From assembly GCA_964417895.1 (NCBI GenBank), contig CAYQJS010000088.1, positions 1 to 12,933 of the forward strand: a stretch of 12,933 bases of DNA. Reading direction: 5' to 3'. The notes beneath the pieces are model-generated. The model did no database searches. It had not been told where the DNA came from and was given only the letters and a program-made list of their open reading frames with translations. This DNA comes from CAYQJS01 sp964417895 (GTDB lineage: Bacteria > Chloroflexota > UBA6077 > SHYK01). Numbering within the stretch: position 1 is the stretch's first letter; every line of letters starts with the position of its first letter. Positions 6,605 through 12,772 of this stretch are shown here, one piece after another. The position numbers were made by a program, and so were the translations under genes.

Positions 6605-6668
6605 GCAGTAACGTGTGGAAAGCCTGCCCCAACGTTGTTCCCAGAGAAGCGGCGCTGGACGACTCTTC

Positions 6669-6687
6669 GCGCCACGGGTGGTGGCGC
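6669..6687. promoter_or_regulatory. Hairpin in the dehydrogenase leader
   Basis: GCGCCAC-GGGTG-GTGGCGC forms a perfect 7-bp stem 44 bases before the start of the dehydrogenase gene and 65 bases after tRNA-Gly copy 2. No T run follows, so it is a poor intrinsic terminator. It might still end the tRNA transcript or act in the leader. Confidence 0.35.
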
Positions 6688-6730
6688 GCCGCGGCAGCTG
6701 GCACCGGATGACGGAAGAAGGAGACGGCGA

Positions 6731-7690
6731 TTGAAAGCAGCGCGCATCGTCAGCCCACGGGAGTTCGACCTGCTGGAGGTCGAGAAGCCCAGGCCCCAGC
6801 CGGGCGAGGTGCTCGTCCGCATGGAGCACCTCGCAGTCTGCGGGAGCGACCTGCGAACCTACGATCGAGTCCTCAGCGAGAAGGACTACCCACTTCCCGT
6901 CGGAAGGCCATGCCATGAGTGTCTCGGCATCGTCGAGGAGTCCTTCGACGATTCGGTAAAGCCCGGCCAGCGGGTGATCGCGGTCACCAATGCGGGCGGT
7001 CTCGTGGAGTACCTCGCCGTGGCGGCGAACCTATGCGTTCCCGTTCCCGAGGCTGCGGACCCGTCGCTGTGGGTGCTCTGCCAGCCGGCGGGAACAGTGA
7101 TCTACGCTGTGCAGCAGATGGGCAGCGTGCTGGGCCGGCGGGTGGTGGTCCTCGGCCAGGGACCCATCGGGTTGGTATTCACCGAGCTGCTGGCGCGCGC
7201 GGGGGCGACGCAGATCATCGTGACCGACCTTCACGACTATCGCCTGGAGGCGGCCAGACGGTTGGGCGCGACCCACACCATCAACGCCGCGCGTGAGAAC
7301 GTGGCGGAAGCGGTCGCGGAGATCACGGGGGGCGCCATGGCTGACGTGGCCGTTGAGGCGTGCGGGCGGCCCGAGGCGGCGCACCAGGTGTTCGAGACGC
7401 TCCGGCTGCAGGGGCTCGCCGTCATCTTCGGCATTGCGCACATCCAGGACGTGTTCCCCTTCAACTGGACGGCGATGTACGAGAAGGTGCCGCGGATGAT
7501 CGTGACGAACAGCCTGCGGGCGGGTGATAGGGTCGACGCCGTGCGCACCTGCGTCGACCTGGTAGCCCAGGGCCGGCTGGACTTCGCCCACCTGGTCACG
7601 CACCGGCTCCCGTTCGGAGAGATACAGCGCGCGTACGACCTCTACAGTGGGAAGACCAACAGCGTCCTGAAGGTTCTGATCTCGGTGTGA
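6731..7690 (+). CDS. Zinc-type alcohol dehydrogenase (MDR family), short form
   Basis: A 319-residue medium-chain dehydrogenase/reductase. The GroES-like part has KPRPQPGEVLVR, catalytic-zinc residues in AVCGSD and in PCHECLG (normally GHE.G), and KPGQRVIA. The Rossmann part has VVVLGQGPIGLVFTELLARAGA and the acidic TD at the end of strand 2, which suggests NAD preference. The four-cysteine structural-zinc loop normally found after GDRV is missing, which explains the length being about 25 residues below usual. The TTG start at 6731 is chosen because AAGGAG (6718-6723) lies 7 bases before it; the longer frame from 6575 would run into the tRNA. The stop is 4 bases from the stop of the convergent cupin gene. 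Substrate, probably a polyol or sugar-type alcohol, is not determined. Confidence 0.9.
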   Translation: MKAARIVSPREFDLLEVEKPRPQPGEVLVRMEHLAVCGSDLRTYDRVLSEKDYPLPVGRPCHECLGIVEESFDDSVKPGQRVIAVTNAGGLVEYLAVAANLCVPVPEAADPSLWVLCQPAGTVIYAVQQMGSVLGRRVVVLGQGPIGLVFTELLARAGATQIIVTDLHDYRLEAARRLGATHTINAARENVAEAVAEITGGAMADVAVEACGRPEAAHQVFETLRLQGLAVIFGIAHIQDVFPFNWTAMYEKVPRMIVTNSLRAGDRVDAVRTCVDLVAQGRLDFAHLVTHRLPFGEIQRAYDLYSGKTNSVLKVLISV

Positions 7691-7694
7691 GGCT

Positions 7695-8075
7695 TCACGT
7701 CGGAAGCTGCACGAAAGCTCCGAGTACCTCCGAACCGCCGACGACGCGTGTGACGTGGCCCTTGCCCATCACGTCCTCGAGGAGAACAATGCTGCCCGGG
7801 AGGAAATGGCGCACCTCGCCATCGCTCACCTCGACTTCAAGCTCGCCAGAGAACTGGAAGAAGAACTGCCGACGCGGTGTAGGATGCCAGTCCCCGAACC
7901 AGCCGGCCCGCAGGGCGCAGAAAATGCACTGCGTGGTGGCAACCGGCGGCGACAGGTTCAGGGGTGGGGCCGGAGGCGCGAAATCAACCTCCGACAACTC
8001 GATCTCCACGTCCTCGAAATGTGACTCGCCTTCCATGTCGGCATAGAGGCGGGTGTACTGCATGCGACGCCCCAT
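7695..8075 (-). CDS. Cupin domain protein (minus strand)
   Basis: A 126-residue single cupin. Motif 1 is DWHPTPRRQFFFQFSGELEVEV (about 62-83) and motif 2 is FLPGSIVLLEDVMGKGHVTRVV (91-112), with His64 and His107 as likely metal ligands. The N-terminal YADMEGESHFEDVEIELSEVDFAPPAPPL is typical of a family of stand-alone cupins in Chloroflexota and Actinobacteria of unknown function. ATG 8075 is the longest start; ATG 8063 (MQYTRLY) is equally good and closer to the family's usual beginning. A remnant of a molybdenum hydroxylase subunit ends 15 bases upstream, so it was probably the downstream gene of an operon. Confidence 0.86.
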   Translation of the reverse strand: MGRRMQYTRLYADMEGESHFEDVEIELSEVDFAPPAPPLNLSPPVATTQCIFCALRAGWFGDWHPTPRRQFFFQFSGELEVEVSDGEVRHFLPGSIVLLEDVMGKGHVTRVVGGSEVLGAFVQLPT

Positions 8076-8090
8076 ACGGAAGAAACGACC

Positions 8091-8219
8091 TCAGACCCGC
8101 TCTGCTCTCCGCTTCGCTTCCAGTGTCTCGTATACGCGCTCGGCGGTTACGGGCGCCACGTTGATCTGGACGCCCACGGCGTCGTAGACGGCGTTGGTGA
8201 TGGCGTCTCCGACGGAACT
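8091..8219 (-). pseudogene. C-terminal remnant of a molybdopterin-binding (xanthine/CO dehydrogenase family) subunit
   Basis: On the minus strand, 42 codons ending TGA at 8091-8093 read VGDAITNAVYDAVGVQINVA, then PVTAERVYETLEAKRRAERV. This matches the typical last 40 residues of large subunits of the molybdenum hydroxylase family, where (A)IANAVYDA(V/T)G(V)R...LP(L/M)TPERV is the recurrent ending. An in-frame TAG at 8220-8222 and the amidohydrolase promoter immediately upstream show that the other roughly 700 residues are gone. It precedes the minus-strand cupin gene by 15 bases. The family call rests on my recognition of the ending, not on a search. Confidence 0.65.
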
Positions 8220-8237
8220 CTAGCAGAGGCAACGCAA

Positions 8238-8266
8238 TTGATAGCGCTGGCGGCCTGGCCTACAAT
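8238..8266 (+). promoter_or_regulatory. Sigma70-like promoter for the amidohydrolase gene
   Basis: TTGATA (8238-8243) and TACAAT (8261-8266) are separated by exactly 17 bases, the best promoter in the window. Transcription would start near 8273, leaving a leader of about 33 bases before the ATG at 8306. The -10 box lies in the loop of an inverted repeat, CCTGGCC (8254-8260) and GGCCAGG (8270-8276), which could be an operator. Confidence 0.65.
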
Positions 8267-8305
8267 CGCGGCCAGGAGTGACATAGAAGCAGGGAGCGAT
8301 ATGCG

Positions 8306-9445
8306 ATGAGCGCACCGACGAACGGCGTCCCGATGCTGATCTCCGCCGATTCCCACATGGCGGAGCCGCCTGACCTGTGGGAAAGGAATCTCCCCGTCAA
8401 GCTCCGCGACCGAGCGCCCCGTTTTCCGGATGTAAGGCCGCTGGAGACGCCCATGGACCTGCGGGCGGGCGGCTGGGATGCCCGGGAGCGACTGAAGGAC
8501 ATGGCCCTCGACGGGGTGGCCGCCGAGGTGCTCTACACCACCAAGGGGAACTCCGTCTGGCATCCGGACGACCTCGATCTCGAGGAGGCGTGCGTCCGGG
8601 TCTACAACGACTTCATGATCGACTTCTGCGACGTCAATCCCGACCGTCTATGGGGCCTGGGTTTGATCTCGCTCTACAACATCGACCACGCCATCGCCGA
8701 GATGGAGCGCTGCAAGAAAGAGGGCCTGAAAGGAGCCGCGATCTGGATCGCCGCGCCGGATGCCCTGCCGTACAGCTCCGAGCATTACGAGCGGTTCTGG
8801 GCGGCGGCCCAGGACATGGAGGTCCCGCTCGGGATGCACATCAACGCGCGGGCGACGAGGCGCGCGCCGGATCCCCCCGGCCTGCGCCAGATCCACTCGG
8901 TGAACGGCCACAAGTTCGACGGAATGACTTCCCTCGCCCACCTGATCTGCTCGGGGGTGATGGAGCGCTACCCGCGGTTGGAGTTCGCGGTCGCGGAGAT
9001 CGGCATAGGCTGGATCCCGTTCTGGCTGCAGGAGCTGGACTACTACTCGGCTGCCCGAACGAAGCTCCCAAAGGCGCCGAGTGAGTACTTCCGACGGCAG
9101 GTCACCTCGACCTTCATCAGCGATGCCGTGGGAGGCCATCTCCTGACCGAGTACGAGTACCTGGCGGATTGCGCGGTCTGGTCCAGCGACTATCCGCACA
9201 TCGCGTCCGTCTGGCCGGATTCCATGAACATCATCGAGGCGGACCTGGGGCATCTGAGCCAGGAGGTGCGTGACAAGGCGGTCGTCCTCAACGCGGCGCG
9301 AGTGTTCAACGGCGGGCGGCTCCCGCCCCCGGCAGATACATCAGACGAGGACTACGCGGCGGATGTGCGGAGGTGGCTGGAGGGCCGCAGTGACTTCGGG
9401 TGGATGTCGCGGGTCAACAACGCGCCCGAAGCGGGCAGGACGTAG
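8306..9445 (+). CDS. Amidohydrolase family protein (COG2159, Amidohydro_2)
   Basis: A 379-residue TIM-barrel metal-dependent hydrolase or decarboxylase of the ACMSD/gamma-resorcylate decarboxylase-like group. The N-terminal metal motif is SADSHMAEP (Asp15, His17), followed by His178 in LGMHINARA, a helix with AHLICSGVMERYPRLEFAVAE leading to the EIGIGWIPFWLQELD block, and the late Asp295 in SSDYPHIASVWPDS. These are the expected metal and active-site positions. The start ATG 8306 has AGGGAG (8291-8296) 9 bases upstream; ATG 8301 is out of frame and stops at once. A solute-binding lipoprotein gene follows after a repeat-filled gap, so the pair may serve uptake and breakdown of one compound. 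The substrate is unknown; aromatic acids are the family's usual targets. Confidence 0.92.
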   Translation: MSAPTNGVPMLISADSHMAEPPDLWERNLPVKLRDRAPRFPDVRPLETPMDLRAGGWDARERLKDMALDGVAAEVLYTTKGNSVWHPDDLDLEEACVRVYNDFMIDFCDVNPDRLWGLGLISLYNIDHAIAEMERCKKEGLKGAAIWIAAPDALPYSSEHYERFWAAAQDMEVPLGMHINARATRRAPDPPGLRQIHSVNGHKFDGMTSLAHLICSGVMERYPRLEFAVAEIGIGWIPFWLQELDYYSAARTKLPKAPSEYFRRQVTSTFISDAVGGHLLTEYEYLADCAVWSSDYPHIASVWPDSMNIIEADLGHLSQEVRDKAVVLNAARVFNGGRLPPPADTSDEDYAADVRRWLEGRSDFGWMSRVNNAPEAGRT

Positions 9446-9450
9446 TACAT

Positions 9451-9625
9451 CCCTCTCCCACCGCAGTGGGAGAGGGGAGGGTGAGGGCAGCCCCCATCAG
9501 TGGAGGCACCAACGGTCGAGCCTCTGCCCAAACACTGTCGTTACGTCATTGGAAGGAGCCCTCACCTAGCCTCTCCCACTGCGGTGGGAGAGGGACAGTG
9601 CTTTCCTCCCCCTTGATGGGGGAGG
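9451..9625. repeat. Inverted pair of REP-like hairpins plus a third palindrome
   Basis: Hairpin one is CCCTCTCCCAC-CGCA-GTGGGAGAGGG (9451-9476). Hairpin two, CCTCTCCCAC-TGCG-GTGGGAGAGG (9570-9593), is its reverse complement, and the flanking GGTGAGGGC / GCCCTCACC is inverted too. The whole unit (9451-9487 and 9557-9594) is therefore an inverted pair about 70 bases apart. A third stem, CCTCCCCC-TTGAT-GGGGGAGG, is at 9605-9625. The motifs are shared with 118-163. They fill the 205-base gap between the amidohydrolase and the solute-binding protein genes and could attenuate read-through. Confidence 0.8.
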
Positions 9626-9650
9626 GCGGGGGTGAAAGAAGGAGGTTCCC

Positions 9651-10514
9651 ATGAGATTGCACCAGGGAAGCAGGCTTCTCAGGCCGTTGGCGCTGGTGGG
9701 AGGCACGGCACTGCTCTTGCTCGCGTGTGCCCCGGGAGGGTCGCCCTCGGGCGGGCAGATCGGCGCCGAGAGCAAGCCAGTGGGCGAGAAGACCCTCGTG
9801 TTTGGGATCCAGGCCGAGCCGGAGTACCTGGTGATGTATGGCCGGGTCACCGGCCAGACGTTCACGGCGATGCGCTACTTCCTGTGGCATGGGAACCTCA
9901 CGGAATACGATCACCAGAACAACCCGACACCGTCGGCGGCGGCCAAGCTCCCGTCGATTCAGGACGGGGACTGGAGGGTGAACCCGGACGGCACCATGCA
10001 GGTGACGTGGAGGATCCGGCCGGACGCCTACTGGCACGACGGCGCGCCGCTCACTGCCGCCGATTTCGCGTTCGGCTTCGAGGTGGTCGTGAACCCCGAG
10101 CTGGTCGTCGACGACCTTGGTCTCGCCCAGGTCAAGACCAACATCGCGTCAGTGCAGGTCGTGGACGATAAGACCTTCGTCGTGAGCTGGAAGCACACCA
10201 GCTACTACGGAAACCACAACAACCGCGACTGGGTTCCGGCGATCCCGAAACACAAACTCGAGAACGACTATCGGACGATGGACCCGCTGGCGTTCTCGAC
10301 CCACCCGGCCTGGAGGGAGGAGCTGCTCGGCCTGGGCCCCTACAAGCTGATCAGGTGGGAGCGCGCCCAGTTCGTCGAGTCCGTGGCGAACGACCAGTTC
10401 TTCCTCGGACGGCCCAGGATCGACCGCGTGATCGTTAAGTGGGTGCCGGATAACAACGTGCTGGTGGCCCAGATGCTGGCGGGCGCGGTGGATATCGCCC
10501 CGGCCGAGAGCTAG
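9651..10514 (+). CDS. N-terminal half of the solute-binding lipoprotein
   Basis: If the TAG at 10512-10514 terminates, the product is 287 residues: a signal peptide with basic start and lipobox Cys26, lobe 1 with the family signature, and part of lobe 2 up to ADIAPAES. The ligand-binding cleft would lack its second half, so solute binding is not expected. The Shine-Dalgarno AAGGAGG 6 bases before ATG 9651 is among the strongest in the window. Confidence 0.7.
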   Translation: MRLHQGSRLLRPLALVGGTALLLLACAPGGSPSGGQIGAESKPVGEKTLVFGIQAEPEYLVMYGRVTGQTFTAMRYFLWHGNLTEYDHQNNPTPSAAAKLPSIQDGDWRVNPDGTMQVTWRIRPDAYWHDGAPLTAADFAFGFEVVVNPELVVDDLGLAQVKTNIASVQVVDDKTFVVSWKHTSYYGNHNNRDWVPAIPKHKLENDYRTMDPLAFSTHPAWREELLGLGPYKLIRWERAQFVESVANDQFFLGRPRIDRVIVKWVPDNNVLVAQMLAGAVDIAPAES

Positions 10515-10607
10515 GTCAAGCCGGACCAGCTGGCGGAGCTGCGCCAGCGCTGGGGACCGGACAGGGGCCTGACCTATACCAACCTGGTCATCATCCGCAT
10601 ACTGGGA

Positions 10608-11408
10608 TTGAACTTCCGGGAAGGAGGGCCGTGGGCCCGGGATCTGCGCTTCCGGCAAGCGATGCTCCTCTCCATCGATCGCCAGGAGCTGGTCGACGTG
10701 CTGCACCTGGGGATGACCAAGCCTGCCTGGTGGTTCGTGTATGCCGACGACCCCATCACGCCGCTGGTGGAGCGAGCGGGGGTTCCGAAGTACGACTACA
10801 ATCCGACCCTGGCGGCGCAGCTCTTCGCTCAAGCGGGCTGGACCAAGGGCGCGGACGGGCTGTTGCGCAACAGCGCGGGCGAGACGGCCGGAAAGTTCTA
10901 CTGCTGCCGCTACCCGAGCGCGGACTCGAATGACGTCAAGGAGAGCCAGGCCTGGGGCCAGGGGCTGAAAGCGGCCGGCATCGACGTCGAGCACCCTGTC
11001 CCGGAGGTCTCCGGCGCGCTCCCGGCTACGGAGAGGCGAAGGGGCCAGCAGTTCACCTACGGCGGCAAGATCGCCAACTGGTTCCCCAGCAGCCGCGAGC
11101 ACTACGCGAATCTCCTCTCCACCAACATCCCGAGCGAGGAGAACCGGTGGATTGGGCCGAACACCTCAACCTACTCCAACCCGAGCTATGACCGCCTGCT
11201 CGACCAGCGGCTCCAGACACTCGGCGTATCCGAGCGCCAGCAAGTCGAGGTCCAGATCGTCAAGATGATCGCCGAGGACCTGCCGCTGCTGCCGGTCTAT
11301 TACAACCCGCTGGGTGTCGCTGTGCGTGAGGGCATCCGGGGCCCCGCCCCGGCGCCGGTCCTCAACATGGCCACCGCCTGGGACATCCACAAGTGGACAA
11401 TGGATTAG
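10608..11408 (+). CDS. C-terminal half of the solute-binding lipoprotein
   Basis: The same reading frame continues after the TAG. The codons 10515-10607 still read sensible family sequence (VKPDQLAELRQRWGPDRG), so TTG 10608 is only the first possible restart and has no clear ribosome site. The part from 10608 covers LRFRQAMLLSIDRQELVDVL, the usual helix of family-5 receptors, and the rest of lobe 2, ending with ATAWDIHKWTMD and TAG. Without the signal peptide it would be stranded in the cytosol. Confidence 0.5.
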   Translation: MNFREGGPWARDLRFRQAMLLSIDRQELVDVLHLGMTKPAWWFVYADDPITPLVERAGVPKYDYNPTLAAQLFAQAGWTKGADGLLRNSAGETAGKFYCCRYPSADSNDVKESQAWGQGLKAAGIDVEHPVPEVSGALPATERRRGQQFTYGGKIANWFPSSREHYANLLSTNIPSEENRWIGPNTSTYSNPSYDRLLDQRLQTLGVSERQQVEVQIVKMIAEDLPLLPVYYNPLGVAVREGIRGPAPAPVLNMATAWDIHKWTMD

Positions 11409-11790
11409 CGAAGCGACGCCGGGGGTCCAGGACGAGCCAACGCGGACCACCCAAAGTACAGAGAGGGTTCCCGATGGCGGCTGCGATCAGGACCAAGCGA
11501 ATCGACGGCGATAGCCGCTCCACGGTCGCGCTGATAGCCGGCGCTGTGGCGGCCAAACCGGAGACGCGGGCGCATTAGCGACCGGTCGCGACGGCGGTGC
11601 GCGATTCCGGCTTCGCCGTGACCGGGGCACCCGTGCGGCATATCGCCGGTGCAGGGCATAACATGTTGCACAGCGCGACACAATCAAGAGTTAGGCAACC
11701 AAAGGCGACCGTTAGATGACCCGAACAAGCATCTTCTTCCAAGGGCATCCACCCGGTGCCTTGGGCTATATGGCGAGGAGGGCTTCGTCA
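11409..11790. other. Decayed or non-coding stretch with a possible hydrolase remnant
   Basis: No intact gene is convincing. An ATG at 11474 opens 34 codons (MAAAIRTKRIDGDSRSTVAL...) ending TAG at 11576-11578. The same frame continues as RPVATAVRDSGFAVTGAPVR and HIAGAGHNMLHSATQ until TGA at 11717-11719. The GAGHN block resembles the catalytic-His end of alpha/beta hydrolases, so this may be an eroded gene; the evidence is thin. GCGACCGGTCGC at 11578-11589 is a perfect 12-base palindrome. GTTAGGC at 11690-11696 and GTTAGAT at 11711-11717 resemble integron core sites. Confidence 0.35.
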
Positions 11791-12183
11791 ATGCGCGGCA
11801 ACGGAGATCTCACCCACAGCACAGTTGGCTGGAGCGTCGGGGCGACAGGCACGGTTGGAATCGCGAAGGGCCAGACGCTACGGTTGAGCGTAGTGAATAT
11901 GGGTTCTCTCAGAATCTTTGTGTACGGAGCGCTTACTGGGAACCCTCACCCAGTGTCACTGCTGGAAGACTCCTTCACCTTGGAGCCGGGGGAAGGCCGG
12001 GAAGTTGACCTCAGGGCCGAGGACCTACCCAGGGAGCTAATCGACAAGACACGCCGTACCCAGGTCCGCGCATTCGTAAAAACTAGCGCCCCTACAGTCC
12101 AATGCAATCTGGAGGTCTTCGATGACCGCAGCGGAAGAACGACTATTGTTCTTCCTTTGCAGGCAATGGATAAGCCTTCATGA
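11791..12183 (+). CDS. Unrecognised small protein, predicted beta-rich
   Basis: I do not recognise the function. From ATG 11791 the product is 130 residues, with no signal peptide or membrane segment. Alternating hydrophobic stretches such as TVGIAKGQTLRLSVVNMGSL, FTLEPGEGREVDL, TQVRAFVKTS and CNLEVFDDRSGRTTIVLPL suggest an all-beta sandwich, like small proteins of unknown role that share the GQTLRL.VVN pattern. ATG 11791 is preferred because GAGGAGG (11775-11781) lies 9 bases upstream; ATG 11716, which overlaps a GTTAGAT site, would add 25 residues. GTTAG-type sites lie on both sides, so it may be a mobile cassette gene. Confidence 0.65.
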   Translation: MRGNGDLTHSTVGWSVGATGTVGIAKGQTLRLSVVNMGSLRIFVYGALTGNPHPVSLLEDSFTLEPGEGREVDLRAEDLPRELIDKTRRTQVRAFVKTSAPTVQCNLEVFDDRSGRTTIVLPLQAMDKPS

Positions 12184-12188
12184 GGTGT

Positions 12189-12271
12189 GCAGAACTCCGT
12201 GCATCCCAAGAGTGGGCGTATGTGGACCGAGAGGTTGACATACGCTCGGTGCGTGAACCTGGGCGTTAGGC
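12189..12271. repeat. Possible attC-like site between cassette genes
   Basis: The stretch ends in GTTAGGC (12265-12271), the consensus right core of integron attC sites. Its centre holds a perfect inverted repeat GCGTATGT (12216-12223) and ACATACGC (12238-12245), placed symmetrically about 20 bases from each end. The left core would be GCAGAAC (12189-12195), which fits RYYYAAC only at five of seven positions, and the flanking arms pair poorly. This is weaker than the site at 12642. Confidence 0.35.
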
Positions 12272-12287
12272 CGCGGGAGGCGCACTG

Positions 12288-12647
12288 ATGGCCGAGGTGC
12301 CGCAAGACAGCCCGTCGCCCGAGGAACTTGCCCGCCGGGTGGCGTGGTTCCACGGGTACACCGCCCGGCTGGAGGGCCAGCCGCCCGAACTCCCCCTCCG
12401 CTGCCCGTGCTGTGGGTGCAAGACGCTCGGCGAACGGGGCGGGTTCGAGATCTGCGAGGTCTGCTTCTGGGAGGACGACGGGCAGGACGACCACGACGCG
12501 GACGTGGTCCGGGGCGGCCCGAACGGGGCGCTAAGCCTCACCCAGGCGCGGGCAAACTACCGGCGGTTCGGGGCGTGCGACGAGCGTTCGGTGGGCAGTG
12601 TCCGCCCGCCCAGGCCGGAGGAGCTGCCGGGGCAAAGACCGGCCTAA
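12288..12647 (+). CDS. Cysteine-rich CPCC domain protein
   Basis: A 119-residue protein whose central part matches the Cys_rich_CPCC family. RCPCCGCKTLGERGGFEICE is followed by VCFWEDDGQDDHDADVVRGG, then the conserved NGALSLTQARANYRRFGAC. Four to five cysteines in CPCC...C..C form a likely zinc ribbon. The biological role of the family is unknown; it is frequent as a small stand-alone gene in varied bacteria, and relatives occur in gene cassettes and phage-like regions. ATG 12288 has GGGAGG (12275-12280) 7 bases upstream. Its TAA stop lies inside GCCTAAC, the left core of the putative attC site, as is usual for cassette genes. Confidence 0.88.
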   Translation: MAEVPQDSPSPEELARRVAWFHGYTARLEGQPPELPLRCPCCGCKTLGERGGFEICEVCFWEDDGQDDHDADVVRGGPNGALSLTQARANYRRFGACDERSVGSVRPPRPEELPGQRPA

Positions 12648-12738
12648 CCATCCGCTGCAGCAGACCCGGGCCGCATGTTAGCTTTTCGAGATGTGTAGCT
12701 CACTCAGCGGCCCCGGCCGCTGAGCGGGGTCGTTCGGC
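12642..12738. repeat. attC-like imperfect palindrome after the CPCC gene
   Basis: The left end GCCTAAC (12642-12648) fits the attC core RYYYAAC exactly, and the right end GTTCGGC (12732-12738) complements it at six of seven bases. Moving inward, CCGCT/AGCGG, CAGC/GCTG and GGGCCGC/GCGGCCC pair across the element with unpaired bases in the left arm, as in integron attC sites. The 97-base length is within the attC range. An internal perfect repeat CTCAGCGGCC/GGCCGCTGAG (12703-12724) could form a competing hairpin. It could also be another dispersed repeat. Confidence 0.5.
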
Positions 12739-12772
12739 GGCACGCGGGATGCGCGGACAGGAGGATTGCTGA

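Larger units (their letters stand above)
6485..6623. repeat. tRNA-containing direct repeat, copy 2
   Basis: This is the direct repeat of 5123-5260. Its first 17 bases still resemble the end of the M20 coding sequence (ACCCTGTAG against ACGCTGTAG), although no M20 gene precedes it. That points to derivation from copy 1. Similarity fades after the tRNA, around GTAAC...GGAAAG. Confidence 0.85.
9651..11408 (+). pseudogene. Family-5 ABC solute-binding lipoprotein, frame broken by one TAG
   Basis: Read through, the frame codes for about 585 residues, the normal length of SBP_bac_5 (DppA/OppA-like) receptors that bind peptides or other small solutes outside the membrane for an ABC importer. A lipoprotein signal with lipobox LLAC (Cys26), the family block YWHDGAPLTAADFAFGFEV, and the C-terminal LPLLPVYYNPLGVAVR are present. 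A single in-frame TAG at 10512-10514 (codon 288) interrupts it. The frame is otherwise clean on both sides, with no indel, so the change is recent, an error, or read through. ATG 9651 has an excellent AAGGAGG. No permease or ATPase genes follow. TAG is used as a normal stop by this gene and two others, so general recoding is unlikely. Confidence 0.85.

Noticed and set aside
6575..6730. Upstream extension of the dehydrogenase from 6575
   Set aside because: It would start within the tRNA-Gly gene; the TTG at 6731 has a good ribosome site and fits the family N-terminus.
6508..6822. Minus-strand open frame across tRNA-Gly copy 2
   Set aside because: It is the antisense of a tRNA and the dehydrogenase leader, with no family resemblance.
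9451..9625. CRISPR array
   Set aside because: The repeats are hairpins in opposite orientation and uneven spacing, with no spacer-repeat periodicity and no cas genes.
10512..10514. Genome-wide reading of TAG as an amino acid
   Set aside because: TAG is the natural end of the M20, amidohydrolase and solute-binding protein genes, and no suppressor tRNA is visible.
12344..12772. Overlapping plus-strand frame through the CPCC gene and the palindrome
   Set aside because: It is an Arg/Ala/Gly-rich shadow frame, and its end is a translation of the attC-like repeat.
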